Assembly (NCBI GenBank): GCA_003254925.1
Contig: QANZ01029950.1
Coordinates: 30,327 to 94,326 of the forward strand
Reading direction: 5' to 3'
Length of the DNA stretch: 64,000 nt
DNA from: Chamaecrista fasciculata
Lineage: Eukaryota; Streptophyta; Magnoliopsida; Fabales; Fabaceae
Of the stretch, positions 1-12,484 are shown piece after piece. A model generated the notes under the pieces. The model worked only from the letters and a program-made list of their open reading frames with translations. It searched no databases and was not told the origin of the DNA. Each line of letters begins with the position of its first letter. The first letter of the stretch is position 1. The translations under genes and the position numbers were made by a program.

Positions 1-472
1 ACCGAACCAAACCGAACTATATTAATAATTTAATTAAATATTATTTATATTATATTAAATAAAAAATATTCCTATCTCTAAACTTAATTTCTTCATTTTT
101 TTATTTTCCCTTATTTAGTCGTCCCTCGCACTCAAATTTAGTCATTTTTTATTTCACAATTCATAGTTTTACACTTCATCCTTCCTTCATCTCTTCATCT
201 TCAATTTTTATCCTTCATCACAATTTACTGTTTCTAATCTTTTCTTACATTTTCTAGATTTTTATATATTTTGTATTTTTGATTTTTAACTTAATGAATA
301 TATAGAAAACCGATTAACCGATCCAATCCAAACCGATTAAAGTCGGTTTGGATTGGTTCGGTTGACCTAAAATGACTGGATTGATTGGATGACTTTAGTT
401 GTCATCCAATTTGTTCGGTTCGGTTGAAAAAAAATGTCAAAACCGATCCAAACCGAAGTTTGAACACCCCTA
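1..472. mobile_element. hAT-like MITE end, cut by the window edge
   Basis: The stretch opens with accgaaccaaaccgaac and contains further copies of accgatccaatccaaaccg in both orientations at about 305-465. It closes with tttgaacacccctaa, whose reverse complement TAGGGGTGTTCAAA is the kind of end I associate with plant hAT non-autonomous elements. The centre is AT-rich and has no coding capacity. The left end lies outside the window, so no target duplication can be tested. The family assignment rests on recalled end consensus. Confidence 0.4.
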
Positions 473-974
473 ACTGGAGGAAGGACCAAATTGTAAATTT
501 TTTGGGAATGAATTATATACTTTTTCCCATTACTGTTTTTTAAATATGTTAATAAATTTTTACACCACAAAAAATATTACCCATATATATACTGCAGAAG
601 AGATCGAAATGTATATTTTTGGAGTCTTGATTATATGTTTTATCTCGTGGATCAATATGTAATTAACATGCACTAAATTATTTTATTTTAAATTTTGACG
701 CTAAAATATATTTTTAATATAATTGAAAAGATAGAGTAAGGAATACCAATTTATCAAAAATTATACATTTTGATGACTCAAGTATTGACTTATAACTTAT
801 TGAGTTGGTATAATTTCAAAGACTAAAATTATTTTTTAAGTAAATTAATATAAATTATATATAATAAATATTTTTGTAAAATAAAATATTATTATATTTT
901 ATATATACACACAAATTTGAGGGTGAGAGAGAGAGAGAGAGAGATGTGTGATTAAGAAAAAGAGAAGAAGATGA
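473..974. other. AT-rich intergenic DNA
   Basis: No gene, RNA or complete element is seen. A short (GA)n microsatellite lies at about 927-943. Base composition is strongly AT-biased, like the other host spacers. Confidence 0.6.
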
Positions 975-1313
975 AGTAAAAATACTAATTTTGTACCCAA
1001 AATTTAAAATTAATTATTAATTTTATCTCCAATTTATTTTTGTGGTCAATTTTATCCTTAAAATTTTATACTTTGGTCAATTTTATCTTTTGAATAATTT
1101 CTTTTAATAAATTAATATCTTATTTTTCAATCTGAGTTAATATTTGAGTTTTATTTTTCATCAATTTTACATTACATATCATTAGCCTCGTTGATCGTAT
1201 CGTTAATATTTGACTAAAGAAAGGACAAAAGATAAAATTGATCAAAATATAAAATATTAAGGACAAAATTGATAGTTGATGTAAAACTTAGAGAGAGAAT
1301 TAATACTTTTGTC
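975..1313. mobile_element. MULE-type MITE, 'actaattttgtccc' family
   Basis: Left arm (about aaatactaattttgtaccc) and right arm (reverse complement about caaaagtattaattc) form long imperfect inverted repeats around an AT-rich core that contains the recurring 'gtcaattttatcctt' text. The same family occurs at 21423-21746, 22783-23300, 27445-27820 and 44067-44395. The flanks of this copy are too degraded to show a target duplication. Confidence 0.5.
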
Positions 1314-1387
1314 TAATTGTTTATATTAGAATACATGTAATAAAATAGTTTAAAAAAATGATTCGCATAGAATTCTTTTGTTCATAA

Positions 1388-2035
1388 GTGGAAGAAATAT
1401 ATAACTTTTTTTAAAAATGGGCAAAGTCTTATTTTTGTCCTTTAGGTTTGCTTAAAGTTTTGTTTTAGTCCCTCATCTTTTTTTTTTGTTCTGTTTCGGT
1501 TCCTCAAATTTTCAAAATGTTCCACTGTTTTTAAAATAAAGTGGGAGAAATATATAACTTTTTTAAAAAATGGCCAAACTCTTATTTTCGTCCTTTAGGT
1601 TTGCTTAAAGTTTTGTTTTAGTCCCTCATCTATTTCTTTGTTCTGTTTCGGTCCCTCATCTTCTTCTTCAAAATGACCAGAAAGTCACCGAACAATTACA
1701 CAACCACCGAAAAATCATACAATGGCAGAAAATCATAGTTGTGCATTCTTTTCTAAATTATAGTGTGAAATCAATTTAAACTTTCCATTTCTTTCTTTTC
1801 CTTATGTTTTGATCATATTACAAAAGGAAAAAGGACCTTAATGCAAAATAATAAAAGTTTTGGGAGATTAAAGTTAGTTTTATCATTTTTAATGGAAAAG
1901 TTTGATGGAAAATGCTGAGGGACTACCGTTAGAACATTTTGGAAAGTTGAGAGATCAAAACAGAACGAAAAAAGGATGAGGGACCAAAACAAAGCCTTGA
2001 GCAAATCCAAGGGACTAAAATAGGACTTTGGCAAA
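1388..2035. mobile_element. Inverted-repeat MITE with a tandemly duplicated left arm
   Basis: A left arm starting gggcaaagtcttatttttgt (about 1419) pairs with a right arm ending aggactttggc (about 2031). Both carry the 'ttagtccctcatc' text. The left arm plus its flank (gtggaagaaatatataac) is present twice, at about 1388-1535 and 1536-1690, a tandem duplication of about 150 bp that only partly matches the single right arm. There is no credible ORF. I see no clean target duplication. Confidence 0.55.
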
Positions 2036-2152
2036 AAAAAAATTGCAAGGAAGGTGCTAATGAGAAAGAAAGTATGTGTGTTTTGAGAATCTTGGCTAAA
2101 AATTTGTAAAGTGAGGTATTTGAAATGGAAATATGAGATTCAAATGTATATA

Positions 2153-4013
2153 TGTAGTAAGCCAAATAGAAAATGTGGAGAACATAAAATAAAGAGAGAA
2201 GATAAATACATAAATTAGTTCTCAAAAAAGGTTTAGTTCTTTAGGAACTATCTTATATGCTCAATTGATGTAACTCTTCAAAAGCTCATACTTAAATCAT
2301 ATTATTATGTTTATTCACACTTACAATTCATCTTCCCCTCATTTCACGTTTCATATGAGAAATCTTGTACTGCTAGTGCATTACATTTAACAAATTTATT
2401 TATTTCCTATAAAAACTCATTTATATTTTTATAGATTTTGACATTTTCTGGTGATAAGACTACTGGTCTAAAGTTTGACAACTTTTAGTGTCTTGACTTA
2501 TGGTAAAAGATTTGACAACTTCTAGTGTCTAGATTGCTAGTATAAAGTTTAACATCTTCTAATACTCTCAAGATTGCTGGTCCAAAGTTTAATATTCACT
2601 TAGGGGAATTATCTCACTATATTTAATTTTTGGCCAATTATCCAATGTCGACAATTTATAAAATGTGATTTTAATCACTCTCATTTAACAATCCTCAAAA
2701 TTTAAATATCCCTTCAAATAGTTCTCAAATTCAATGAAAATTCTTGGTACCAAAATCACTGCTGGGGTTATAACTTCAATAAAAAATAAAAATTGTTGAT
2801 CCTATAAATTTATTGTCTCTTATAGAGCACAATAGTGAAACATTTCTATTCTCTTTGTTTTGATAAAATCATTCCCTACATGATATATATTACGCTTCTG
2901 GCATATTCTGAACTTTTTGGCTTTTCTACCAATACTCATTCATTAAAAATGATTAGTCTTGTAAATATATATTTACATACAAATATATGATCCTTGAACT
3001 TCATGTTCATCAATGGCAACCACAAAAAATACATTTGTCATATCATCATCATCATCTCTACTGGAGACAAGTGGTGTCAAAAATTTCAAAAATCAATTCA
3101 CATTGCCAATTTCATTTCTCTCTCATATCAATATAAAAATACATATACTAACATTTGTCTTTAAGACTTTCCAAGAACATTCTCATCATTTTCAATAGCT
3201 ACATAGTTAACACTCATAATTCCTTAAAATGGACTAGCTATTAGCCTTGAGGGCCAATATTAAACAATCTTTCATTGAAATGATAAAATAGTCGATATTA
3301 ATTTGTGATAATAAATTCACACATAAACTATTAGCCTTCAAGGCTATTATTAGCCAAACTTTTGCTTTTGGCAAACTATCAATATGTGCAACAATTCTTC
3401 TATGCACTTATTCATTACAAATAACATAGTTTCAAGCCATCAAAAATTTTGAACAACTATAAAATTTCTATTAATAATTTATCAATATAAATGTATTGAC
3501 TCATACACTTCCAGACGATTATCAACTAATTTCAATAGCTGCATTTTTACATTTTATAGATCTATAAAAATGTGACATTGTCTTTTCATCTCAGATATCC
3601 ATAAATGGATAAAATTATCAGTTTCATGATAATTAAATTAAAGATAATATGACTTCAAACCATTTATTATATTACCTTCACATTTTCAAGGTGATAATAA
3701 TAAATTTAAATATAAAAGAGATCATGCTTAAATATAAATAATTCAAAAGTAAGAATAAAACTTTCTTACCTTCAATGGATGATGAGAAGATATATTAAAA
3801 TTACCTTGATCTAATTCGGTACAGACTCGTGCTGATAACATGTTGTAAACCAAATAGAAAATGTAAAGAAGGAAAAATAAAGAGAGAAAATAGATACACT
3901 AGTCCTAAAAAAAGTTTAGTTCTTCAAGAACTATCCTATATGCTCAATTGATGTAACTCTTCAAGAGCTCATCCTCAAATCATATTATTATGTTTATTCA
4001 CACTTACAATTCA
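2153..4013 (-). mobile_element. Copia (Ale/Retrofit-like) LTR element without ORFs
   Basis: Two direct repeats, 2153-2330 and 3841-4013, share most of their bases and in minus orientation run TGAATTGTAAG to ...ACA, fitting short LTRs. Next to the 5' LTR (right copy), minus strand, lies TGTTATCAGCACGAG at 3826-3840, the primer-binding type I associate with Ale/Retrofit Copia elements. Next to the 3' LTR lies a polypurine tract, GAGGGGAAGA, at 2331-2340. Flanks gtata (2148-2152) and gtaga (4014-4018) are a 4/5 target duplication. The 1.5-kb interior has no gag or pol reading frame, so this is a decayed or non-autonomous copy. It could alternatively be called a large TRIM. Confidence 0.75.
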
Positions 4014-5149
4014 GTAGAAGGAATCTTGATATAATGAAAGATGGGTATGTTACAAACTATTAAGGAGAGGTTATGTGTCTTAAAACATACTAATTACGGG
4101 ATGGTTACATTAAGGATTTAAGGCCACCATCATGAAGAAAAAATTACATAAAGAGGAGGAGCCCAAAGTTTATTGATCTTATCATTTTATCATGAATGTG
4201 GTTATCCACATATTACATGTATACATATGCATGTTTACAACAATCTCTATATTTTTTTAATTTTCCAATATCCCATGAGAGAAGATCTTAGAGACTGTGA
4301 GTAATTTGTTAGTAGATCAGTACAAGAAAGTGAGAAACCTAATATATCAATATCTATTATTAAATTTAATTTATAGTTTGAAAAAAATACAATTTTCTAA
4401 AAAAATTATATTTTATTACTTAAAAAACATACTAAAAGAATTATCAAAATTTAAAATTTAAATTTTTTATTTATTTTAGAATTGTTTAGGATAAAAAATA
4501 GAGTACTGAATAGAAGCCAGACCAGATTATGTATTTTGATATTCAAAAATTTTTATTTTTTATTAACATTATATATAATAACTAATATTAGAAAAATATA
4601 TTTAACAATAATTTTATAAAAAAAATTGTCAATTTTTAAGATTTTAATTATTAATTCATTGGAATTTCTTTCTTGCATGATTAACTATTAAATTGTTTAG
4701 GATAAAAAAATAGAGTAACGAAATAATTAAATTGATATAATTCCTTTTTTGAAAAATCTTTATAACTTCATCATGAAATTGAAAAAGTCTATTATTTGAT
4801 CTTATTCATCATGCCTTGCTCGCTCACTGTAAATTTTCCCGGAAACAAAAAATCGGGTTTGCACATTTTCCCTGTGGGAGAAGCAAGAGACGAGAAAGCA
4901 GGTTAATTAAACAAACCGACTTTTAATAGAAACAGAATGTGGCGTTGTCGACGGAAGGCTTTTTAGTGAGCAAATGCACTTTCTTCCTTCACTGTATAGA
5001 AGCTAGCTTCCTAGATAGATACCAAGATCCTACGGCATTTTCATGTTTGCTTCGGAAATCAGTTATATATATTTATTTATTTATTTAAATAAAAATATTT
5101 TCTCGAGTGTTTGGTGGAGGAAAGGAAAATTTTCCCTTTTTTCATGCCT
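4014..5149. other. Intergenic DNA upstream of the PP2C gene
   Basis: The left part (4250-4800) is AT-rich with no recognised element. From about 4800 the composition rises and probably includes the PP2C promoter. I see no motif strong enough to call as a TATA box or regulatory site. Confidence 0.5.
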
Positions 5150-5698
5150 ACAATTCATCTCTCTCTCTTCTCTAGTAGAAGAAGATTTTGGGTTTGGAAT
5201 TTAGATTAATGGGTTTTACATTACAGTTCATATCTTGTCACCAAGACGCGTTTCGTATCCGTCTTGATATCATCTAGCATCTTCTTTGAAATTTTGCTTA
5301 CTGTCGCCGTCAGATCTGCATCTTGTTTTGCGCGAGACGCGCATTTAGACATTCCAGCAGGTAATTCACCTACTTTAATTATTCTGCTTCGAATTCTTGT
5401 TCTCTGTTTGGCTTCTCTAAAAAAAAACCTCGAATCCATGGTTAGTATTGTAATATAAAAGCTCCATGCTCCTTAAGTGAAATTAGCGAGGCGAAACTTT
5501 TGGTTATACAAACTACATTCCGTAATATATGACGCATTATATTCCTACTTTATAGTTTTATCTGCTTATTGCTAGAGATCATTGAGTAATTCTTAGATCC
5601 TACCTTGACAACTTTGTTTATGATGAATGCAGATCAAGTTGGACTAAGTTGATTAGATATTTTGAAGAAAAATAGTAGTAATCTAGAAGCTAGAAAAT
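5150..5698 (+). promoter_or_regulatory. Putative 5' leader of the PP2C gene with a leader intron
   Basis: A pyrimidine-rich (CT)n stretch at 5158-5175 precedes a leader in which a good donor, cagcag|gtaatt (intron from 5361), and acceptor, gaatgcag|atc (intron to 5632), would remove a 272-bp leader intron before the ATG at 5699. Leader introns are common in plant regulatory genes. The transcription start is not visible and the model is an inference from splice-like sites. Confidence 0.4.
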
Positions 5699-8600
5699 AT
5701 GGCGTCGGGTGAAGGAAGACGGCGACACCATGATCTTGTGCCTCTTGCTGCTTTATTAAGCAGAGAGATGAAGAGTGAGAAGATGGAGAAGCCTACTGTG
5801 AGGTATGGACATGCTGCTCAGTCTAAGAAAGGCGAGGATTACTTTCTGATTAAGGCCGATTGCCAGCGAGTTCATGGGAATCCATCATCAGCTTTTTCTG
5901 TATTTGCGGTATGGCAATTAGGAGACTGAAAATGAAAAGTTAAAAGTTCCTTATAGTGTTGCAAGTTTCAACTATTATAATTAGCTTCAGCAAAAGAATT
6001 CTCTTATTGTATTTATGGATTGTTTGCTGAACTGAAAAATAGTCTTTTAGGTAGAAGTGTTTTGACATGTAAGGTAATCACTGGTTTCTTCCAATGTTCA
6101 GATCCTTGATGGACACAATGGAAATGCTGCAGCCATTTTCTCCAGAGAGCATTTACTAAAGCATGTGTTAAGCGCTGTACCACGAGGCCTTGGTCGAGAT
6201 GAGTGGCTTCAAGCCTTACCTCGGGCGTTGGTTGCTGGGTTTGTGAAGACTGACAAGGAATTTCAGAGCAGAGGTGCAGAATTTGGTCTTTATTTATTTT
6301 GTTTTCTCACAGAGAAACAATGCTTCAAGAGGATGAGTTTGATCTTTAGTCTATTCGAGTTTTATGTGTTTTATTTCCTGCTTTCTCCAGGAGAAACATC
6401 TGGAACCACAGCCACATTCGTGATAGTTGATCGATGGACTGTGACAGTTGCGTCGGTGGGTGATTCCCGTTGTATATTAGACACTCAAGGCGGTGCTGTT
6501 ACAAACTTAACTGTAGATCACCGGCTTGAAGAGAATGTTGAAGAGTATGCTTTTAACTCTGAGGCTTTGTAGCTAACTTTTTTCTTTTTTTTCTTTTCCC
6601 CTTTATGTTCAAATTAGTACTCATAAATCAGTAGCATTTCTTGAGCAGGAGGGAGCGTGTTACGGCCAGTGGTGGTGAAGTTGGGAGGCTAAGCATTGTT
6701 GGTGGTGCAGAAGTGAGTCTGAGGCATATAATATCAAATTACTTAATTTCTATTCAGCATCCAACTTAGGACTTTCCGTTTTTGCTCATCCTTCTATTAT
6801 CATTTTGATAGTATTGTGTTTCTAATATCGTTGCAGATTGGTCCCCTCCGATGTTGGCCGGGTGGTTTGTGCCTTTCTAGGTCGATAGGAGACATGGATG
6901 TTGGGGAGTTTATAGTTCCTATTCCATATGTCAAACAAGTGAAGGTATCATTTGTTTGCAAATAATCTCTTCCTACTTACAGTTTTTAATATTAAGCGTA
7001 TGCATACAATCTGCTAGGTCTGTATTCATTATGTGTCCTTTCTTGATAAATTGTAGCTATCAAATGCTGGTGGGAGGCTTATAATTGCTTCTGATGGCAT
7101 CTGGGATGCTTTATCCTCCGACATGGCTGCAAAATCTTGTAGGGGTTTGCCAGCCGAACTTGCTGCTAGGCAGGTTGTGAAGGTAAAATGCATTACATTG
7201 CTATCCACCGGTTCTGGTCAAATCAACATGTCTTCTTGCTTTTGATTTGCCATAAGCTTCATGTAGAACATTTATAGAAGCTGAAGCTCCTACATGTTTG
7301 TATTCTTGTTCAGGAAGCATTAAGAACACGAGGATTAAGGGATGATACAACTTGCATAGTAGTTGACATAATTCCGCCTGATAATGCATCACCACCACCA
7401 CCTGCCCCCAAAAAGCAAAACAGGTTGAAAGATCTACTTTTCAGGAAGAGGTCACGTGACACTGTTAGTAAATTGTCAAAGAAGCTTTCAACTATAAATA
7501 TAGTGGAGGAACTGTTTGAAGAAGGATCGGCTATGCTTGCTGAAAGGTAAACTCCTTCATCTTCTTTGGCCAATATTTACAATTTTCAATATTCAAAATC
7601 TTCTGACTCTGTTTTCTGGGCAGTGCGCATGGTATATTGGTTTTTGTTGTTACAACTAGAGGTTAATATTTAATTGATACAAGGATACAGAGATACAGAG
7701 AGAAAGGTGTGGTTGGTTGGGTGGATGGTCCTTTGCTGAGTTTTTCATCATGGAAGCTATCTATCATGTTCAAGAAAAATAATTAAGCTAATAATTATTT
7801 GTGTAGTTCTGTGGTTCAAAATTGAGATTAACTAATACATGAAGTTCCATAAAAAAAACACTGAATACATGAAGCTCTATTGAGTATTTATGAATCTGCC
7901 AATTTGGTAACAAGCCTTGAAATATAGATCACAAACAAAGATTTGTTTGGTTTTCACCTCAAAAGCTTTCAATTCTTGTTTCTTTTTCATTGTTCTAGGA
8001 TCTTCTTGGAATTTATTAAAACTACCATTAAGTGAAGCATTGGAGAACCATTTTAGATTATGAGATAAACTTCGACATGATCATGATAGTGATAAGGATC
8101 CACGTTCTCCCATATCTCACGTGGAAGTAGGATGAATCTGAACCCATTTTCACTCCACCGTTCTAGAAAGTGGCAGCATTTGTGATGGTTTCCTTGTTTA
8201 TAGGAATTAATGGTTAATGTACTATTTATTTATTTACTTTTTGTATTTATTTATTCCTAGTTTCTAGGGATATTCAGTTAGTTCAGATCCTATTTAAATT
8301 GGCAGACTTAGAGGAATAGGATATCATTATCTATGTATCAACCGTGTAAATGAACTTAATCCCCTCTATGACCCCTTTTGAATTTGAAGTAATATTTTGT
8401 AGATCCTAAAACTGAAAAATATTTCTCTAAATTCTGGTTTATCTTTCCTTTTGAATGTGAAGGATTTTTTTAGTTCTTGGAGACTATTTCTCTAAATTTG
8501 GTTGTGTCTCTTTCTCGTCCTACATTTCCTTAAAATTCTCAACTACTAGGTCCCTTTCAGATAGCATATCCTTGAAAATGAGTAAACACTGAACACTGTC

Positions 8601-9214
8601 TGGCTATTGTCCTAAACCATTGCATTATTACGTGACATCCAACCTGCTTTGTTGGATTCTTCAGTCACACTTGCTTTTACTTTGTCTCAGACTGAAAACA
8701 CACATTCTCTCTCCATTTTGTTTGTCCCCCCCAAAAAATATAAAAATTTAAAGTATTCAGTATTATGGTGCATTGTCATTTCTGAATCTCAACCATAGCT
8801 AAAGACATCAAATTTGTTTGGGCTGATGCATAGGAAATAATCTCCAATGGGTAATAAGGTACCTTTGAAAGTATAATTATTTAGTTCTTGCCTTCAGTTA
8901 ACAACACTAACACATCAGGTGAACTTGCATTTCAACAATAATTAATCAACTTCTGCAGTGTCTAATAGTCTAATAGTCATAGCACATATTGCAGACTCGG
9001 GAGCGACGACAACACAGGGCAATCAACATCTGGCCTCTTCGTCTGCGCCGTGTGCCAAGTCGATCTTGCTCCAAGTGAGGGCATCTCCGTTCATGCTGGT
9101 TCCATTTTCTCCACCAGCTCAAAGCCATGGCAAGGTCCTTTCCTTTGCGCCGACTGCCGCGATAAGAAAGATGCCATGGAAGGGAAGCGTCCCAGCGGAG
9201 TTAAAGTGTCATAG
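5699..9214 (+). CDS. Protein phosphatase 2C family protein (PP2C15-like)
   Basis: Predicted metal-dependent Ser/Thr phosphatase. Eight exons join in frame with GT-AG introns: 5699-5908, 6102-6273, 6391-6544, 6649-6712, 6837-6944, 7057-7182, 7314-7546 and 8995-9214, giving 428 aa. PP2C motifs appear in order: KKGEDYFL (about 43-50), ILDGHNG (71-77), GTTATFVIV, SVGDSRCIL, LCLSRSIGD, ASDGIWDAL and RDDTTCIVV. The acidic residues of GED, DG, SDG and RDD are the expected Mn/Mg ligands. A C-terminal extension of about 100 aa holds a Cys-rich patch (FVCAVCQ, LCADCR), usual in this plant subgroup. The start is the first ATG in frame with the conserved core. Intron 7 is long (1448 bp). Orthology to Arabidopsis At1g68410 is from memory. 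Its substrate cannot be read from sequence. Confidence 0.95.
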
Positions 9215-9906
9215 GTTCTCAACAATCTCTTATTATTCTCTTGCTTACTATATTCTTTGTGCCATCATCATTCATTTTGGTTTAGTCATATTTTTTCATT
9301 GGTCAAGCTAATTGCTTGATCCTCACCACTATCAAGTAGAAACAGATGTATATCTATATAGTATCCACGAATTAATGTAAGATATGGGCGTTGCAATTTT
9401 AGTGGCAAAGGCTGAGAGACTGAGAGAATCTGGATTCTGGGATCTGGACTTAGTTTACAGGCATCTACCAGTCCTTTTAGTCTGTGTTTGATTGGCAAAA
9501 TGACCATGACACGTGAAGAAGCTTTTTTCAAGACGTCAATAATGTAAAAAGTATTGAAGTGTAAACAATTTTCAAGAACTTAAAAATAAATATCTAAAAT
9601 TTTTCATTGTTGTTTCATGTTTTCCTTCTCTTTATTCCCCTTCTTTGTTGTATTTTTCTTTTGCATTTTATAATTTATATTACAGAAGGGACTTGTCTTT
9701 GATTAGGTTAGTAAATAGTAAGGTACTTATGATCTGATATGCTATACATGCATTTTGTTTTTGTTTTTCTTCCCTCAAGTTAATATTGATTTTTAATTTA
9801 CTCTGGAAATTTTCCTTTTTTAGTTTTCTTTTTCACACCAAAAATGTCCCACGAAACACAATTGAGTGACTAAACCAACGTAATGAATAAGTTTAAGGAA
9901 TAAACA
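9215..9906. other. PP2C 3' flank and spacer
   Basis: The first few hundred bases probably hold the PP2C 3' UTR. No clear polyadenylation signal stands out. The rest is AT-rich spacer without a recognised gene. Confidence 0.5.
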
Positions 9907-9915
9907 TTAGTTCAA

Positions 9916-10316
9916 GGTCAATCTTAAATTGGTCTGAAAATTATTAAATCTGGTTATATTTTTTTCTTTTTAAGATTGAATGCAACCAATTTAGAATTAA
10001 GAGTTGTTCTTGACAAGTATCTCTATCCAATTTGAGTTGTCAACAAATGATGTCAAATTGGATATCGAAAGCAGGTCACTTGTTTCACTTCAATAAACAA
10101 AGTTGGTTATATCTCTCTCGATTTGAGTCTTGAAGATTTATTTATCTTTTTAGTTGAGACCATTAACAAATTATATCAAATCGCATCTCATATGTAGATT
10201 TGGGGCCAAATTTGAAAAATTATAAAAATGTTAAAGACCAATATGAAACAAATGAAACATTTGGGATCAATTTGAAATCTTCCACATACATTTAGGACCA
10301 ATTTGAGGTTTCGACC
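9916..10316. mobile_element. MULE-type MITE, family A (401 bp)
   Basis: The element starts GGTCAATCTTAAATTGGTC and ends with the reverse complement of GGTCGAAACCTCAAATTGGTC. It is flanked by ttagttcaa (9907-9915) and ttagtttaa (10317-10325), a 9-bp target duplication with one mismatch. Nine-bp duplications with long inverted repeats are the mark of Mutator-like elements. No ORF. It is the first of three such elements lying almost end to end. Confidence 0.75.
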
Positions 10317-10351
10317 TTAGTTTAAAGAATTTGGACCTTCTAAATTATAAA

Positions 10352-11066
10352 GGTCAAATAGTCATTTTGGTCCTTAAACTATGAGATAAGTTTAATTTTA
10401 GTCTTAAAATTATATTTTTTTATGTATTTGTCCTCTTCACTTTTGTTTTGTTTCTGAAAATGTGATTTTGTTTAATTTCTATTATTTTTTTTAACTTGAA
10501 CAGTTAAAATAAATTATTTCTTTCTTATATGTATCATAATAAGTTAAAAAAGAAAAAAAAATTGCTATTCGAAAAAATAAAATTAATCACAAATTTACGT
10601 CTGATATAGTATCCCCAAATCCCTGAGCCAGTTATAACTACTTCAACTAATCTAACCACCTTATGATCTCCTTCTATGACAACTCCAAAAGCCTCCCTTT
10701 GTGAGAACTATGAAAGAAAAGCCTTGTACTCTCCATTATTGAGCCAAGAAACCTCCCAAACTCACGTTAAGTGTAGCAAGAACTCTCTGCAATGGCCCAA
10801 ACTAGATCTTATGGACCTCCTTCATCAATATCGAATTAGTGATTAAATGAATTTTTTTTGTTAACGCATTTATCATAACACATAAAAGAGAAATAGTCCA
10901 TTTGAACTCTCCATGTTAAAAATAAGATAGAAACTAGACAAAATCATATTTTGAAGACCAAAATAGAACAAATGTAAAAGTTTGAAATCAAAATGAAACG
11001 AAAAATAGTTTTAAGATAAAAATGAAATTCATCACATAGTTTGAGGACTAAAATGAGGTTTGAACC
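10352..11066. mobile_element. MULE-type MITE, family A (715 bp)
   Basis: Ends GGTCAAATAGTCATTTTGGTCC and reverse-complement GGTTCAAACCTCATTTTAGTCC are flanked by a perfect 9-bp duplication, aattataaa, at 10343-10351 and 11067-11075. The interior includes about 200 bp of unrelated, GC-richer text (about 10600-10830) absent from the sister copies, possibly captured or inserted DNA. There is no ORF of note. Confidence 0.85.
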
Positions 11067-11110
11067 AATTATAAAAAGAAAAATATATTATGCATATTTC
11101 ATTTTTTTTT

Positions 11111-11641
11111 GGTGATTGAAGGGTCATTTTGGTTCTTAATATATGTCCTAATCTTAATTTTGGTCCATTATGTTTCAAAATATTCAAATTGGTCCTAAAT
11201 ATTTGCAAAATGATTCATTTTGGCCCCAAACTATTGAATATGACTTGTATCAAGTTCAAATATGACGGTGTTAGAGCTATGTATTGTTCTTGAATAGTAC
11301 TTTTTCTTTATCCGGTTAGGGCCGTCAGCAAACGAGATCAAATCGGTCCTAACAGTAGACCGCTCCTTTCATGGTCAAACAAGCAAATGTGATCATATCT
11401 CTCGTTTCAAATTCAAATGCGACGAATTCAGAGTTACAAGTTCCTCTTAATAAATCCTTTAAACTTGAAATGAGAGACAAGAGAAATATGACCAAATTGG
11501 CAAATTCAATCGTTTTGGACCAAATGAAACATATTTCCAATATTTAGGACCAAAATGAATCATTTTCCCAACATTTAGGACCAATTTGAACATTTTAAAA
11601 CATGATGGACCAAAATGGAGATGAGTGAAATGACTTGAATA
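11111..11641. mobile_element. MULE-type MITE, family A, right arm partly deleted
   Basis: The left arm (gaagggtcattttggtt onward) and the core (gtttcaaattcaaatgcgacg) match the 538-bp copies at 17243 and 59119. The right arm lacks part of the terminal repeat and ends about 11641 (gaaatgacttgaat). No target duplication could be confirmed. Confidence 0.65.
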
Positions 11642-12484
11642 GGCATGTTGATTGAGAGTTTTGAATGAAGAAAGGAAGAGATATATATTAGGCTAGAGAT
11701 AATTGTGAGAGAGAGTTTACAATTTTCTATGGTCAAAAATTGTATTGAGGAGAGTTTGTAATTTTGTCCGTGAAGTAGGTCTTGAGGCATCAAACCACGT
11801 TAAATTTCTTGTGTGTGATTTTCTCTTTTTCTCTTCCCTTTATTTAGTAGATGAGGTGAGTGTCGAGGCTCGACAGATATGTAATGTAAAATTGATAGAA
11901 AAAGAAACTCAAACTCAAACTCAGATTGAAAAACAACATGCAGTTCGTCGTTAATTTATTAAAAGAAATTGGTCAAAGGATAAAATTGACCAAAATATAA
12001 AACATTGGAGATGAAATTGATTGCAAAAAAGATTGGAGACGAAATTGATAGTTGGTGTAAAGATTGGGGAAGAAATTAGTACTTTTGCCAACAAAATATT
12101 AATTTAAATATAATTTTTTTTACAAAGAAAGAATTGGGGACAGAGATTATATAATCTCAATTTACTCAATAATATTGGCATGTAAGTTGTAAGTTGTAAC
12201 TAAATAGAATATTTGTCAAAGATGTTTTCTAAAAATTTATGTCAAAGATGAAAATATAGAATTTTTTAAGTAGCTAAGATGAATTTCTTATAGATATTCT
12301 TTCGATCAAAATAGTTAATTTTTAGATGAATTTTCTCTAAATTAATAATAAAAGTGCAGTCAATGTCACATTTTCCTTTAAAATAGCTTGGCTTAAACAA
12401 ATTTTATCCTAACAAGTTTTTAAATTTGTAAACTTTGGAAACTTGTAACAGACGACAGTACTACTTTGGATTAGGTCAACAATA
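11642..12484. other. Spacer with a half MITE
   Basis: At about 11960-12095 one arm of the 'actaattttgtccc' family is present (ending attagtacttttgcc), without a matching left arm. The remainder is AT-rich and I see no gene. Confidence 0.5.

Noticed and set aside
8958-9311. 117-codon + strand frame overlapping the PP2C last exon
   Set aside because: It is in a different frame from exon 8, which encodes the conserved Cys-rich tail; the frame is a shadow.
11745-11954. 69-codon + strand frame
   Set aside because: No motif, AT-rich context, and it lies at the ragged end of a MITE.
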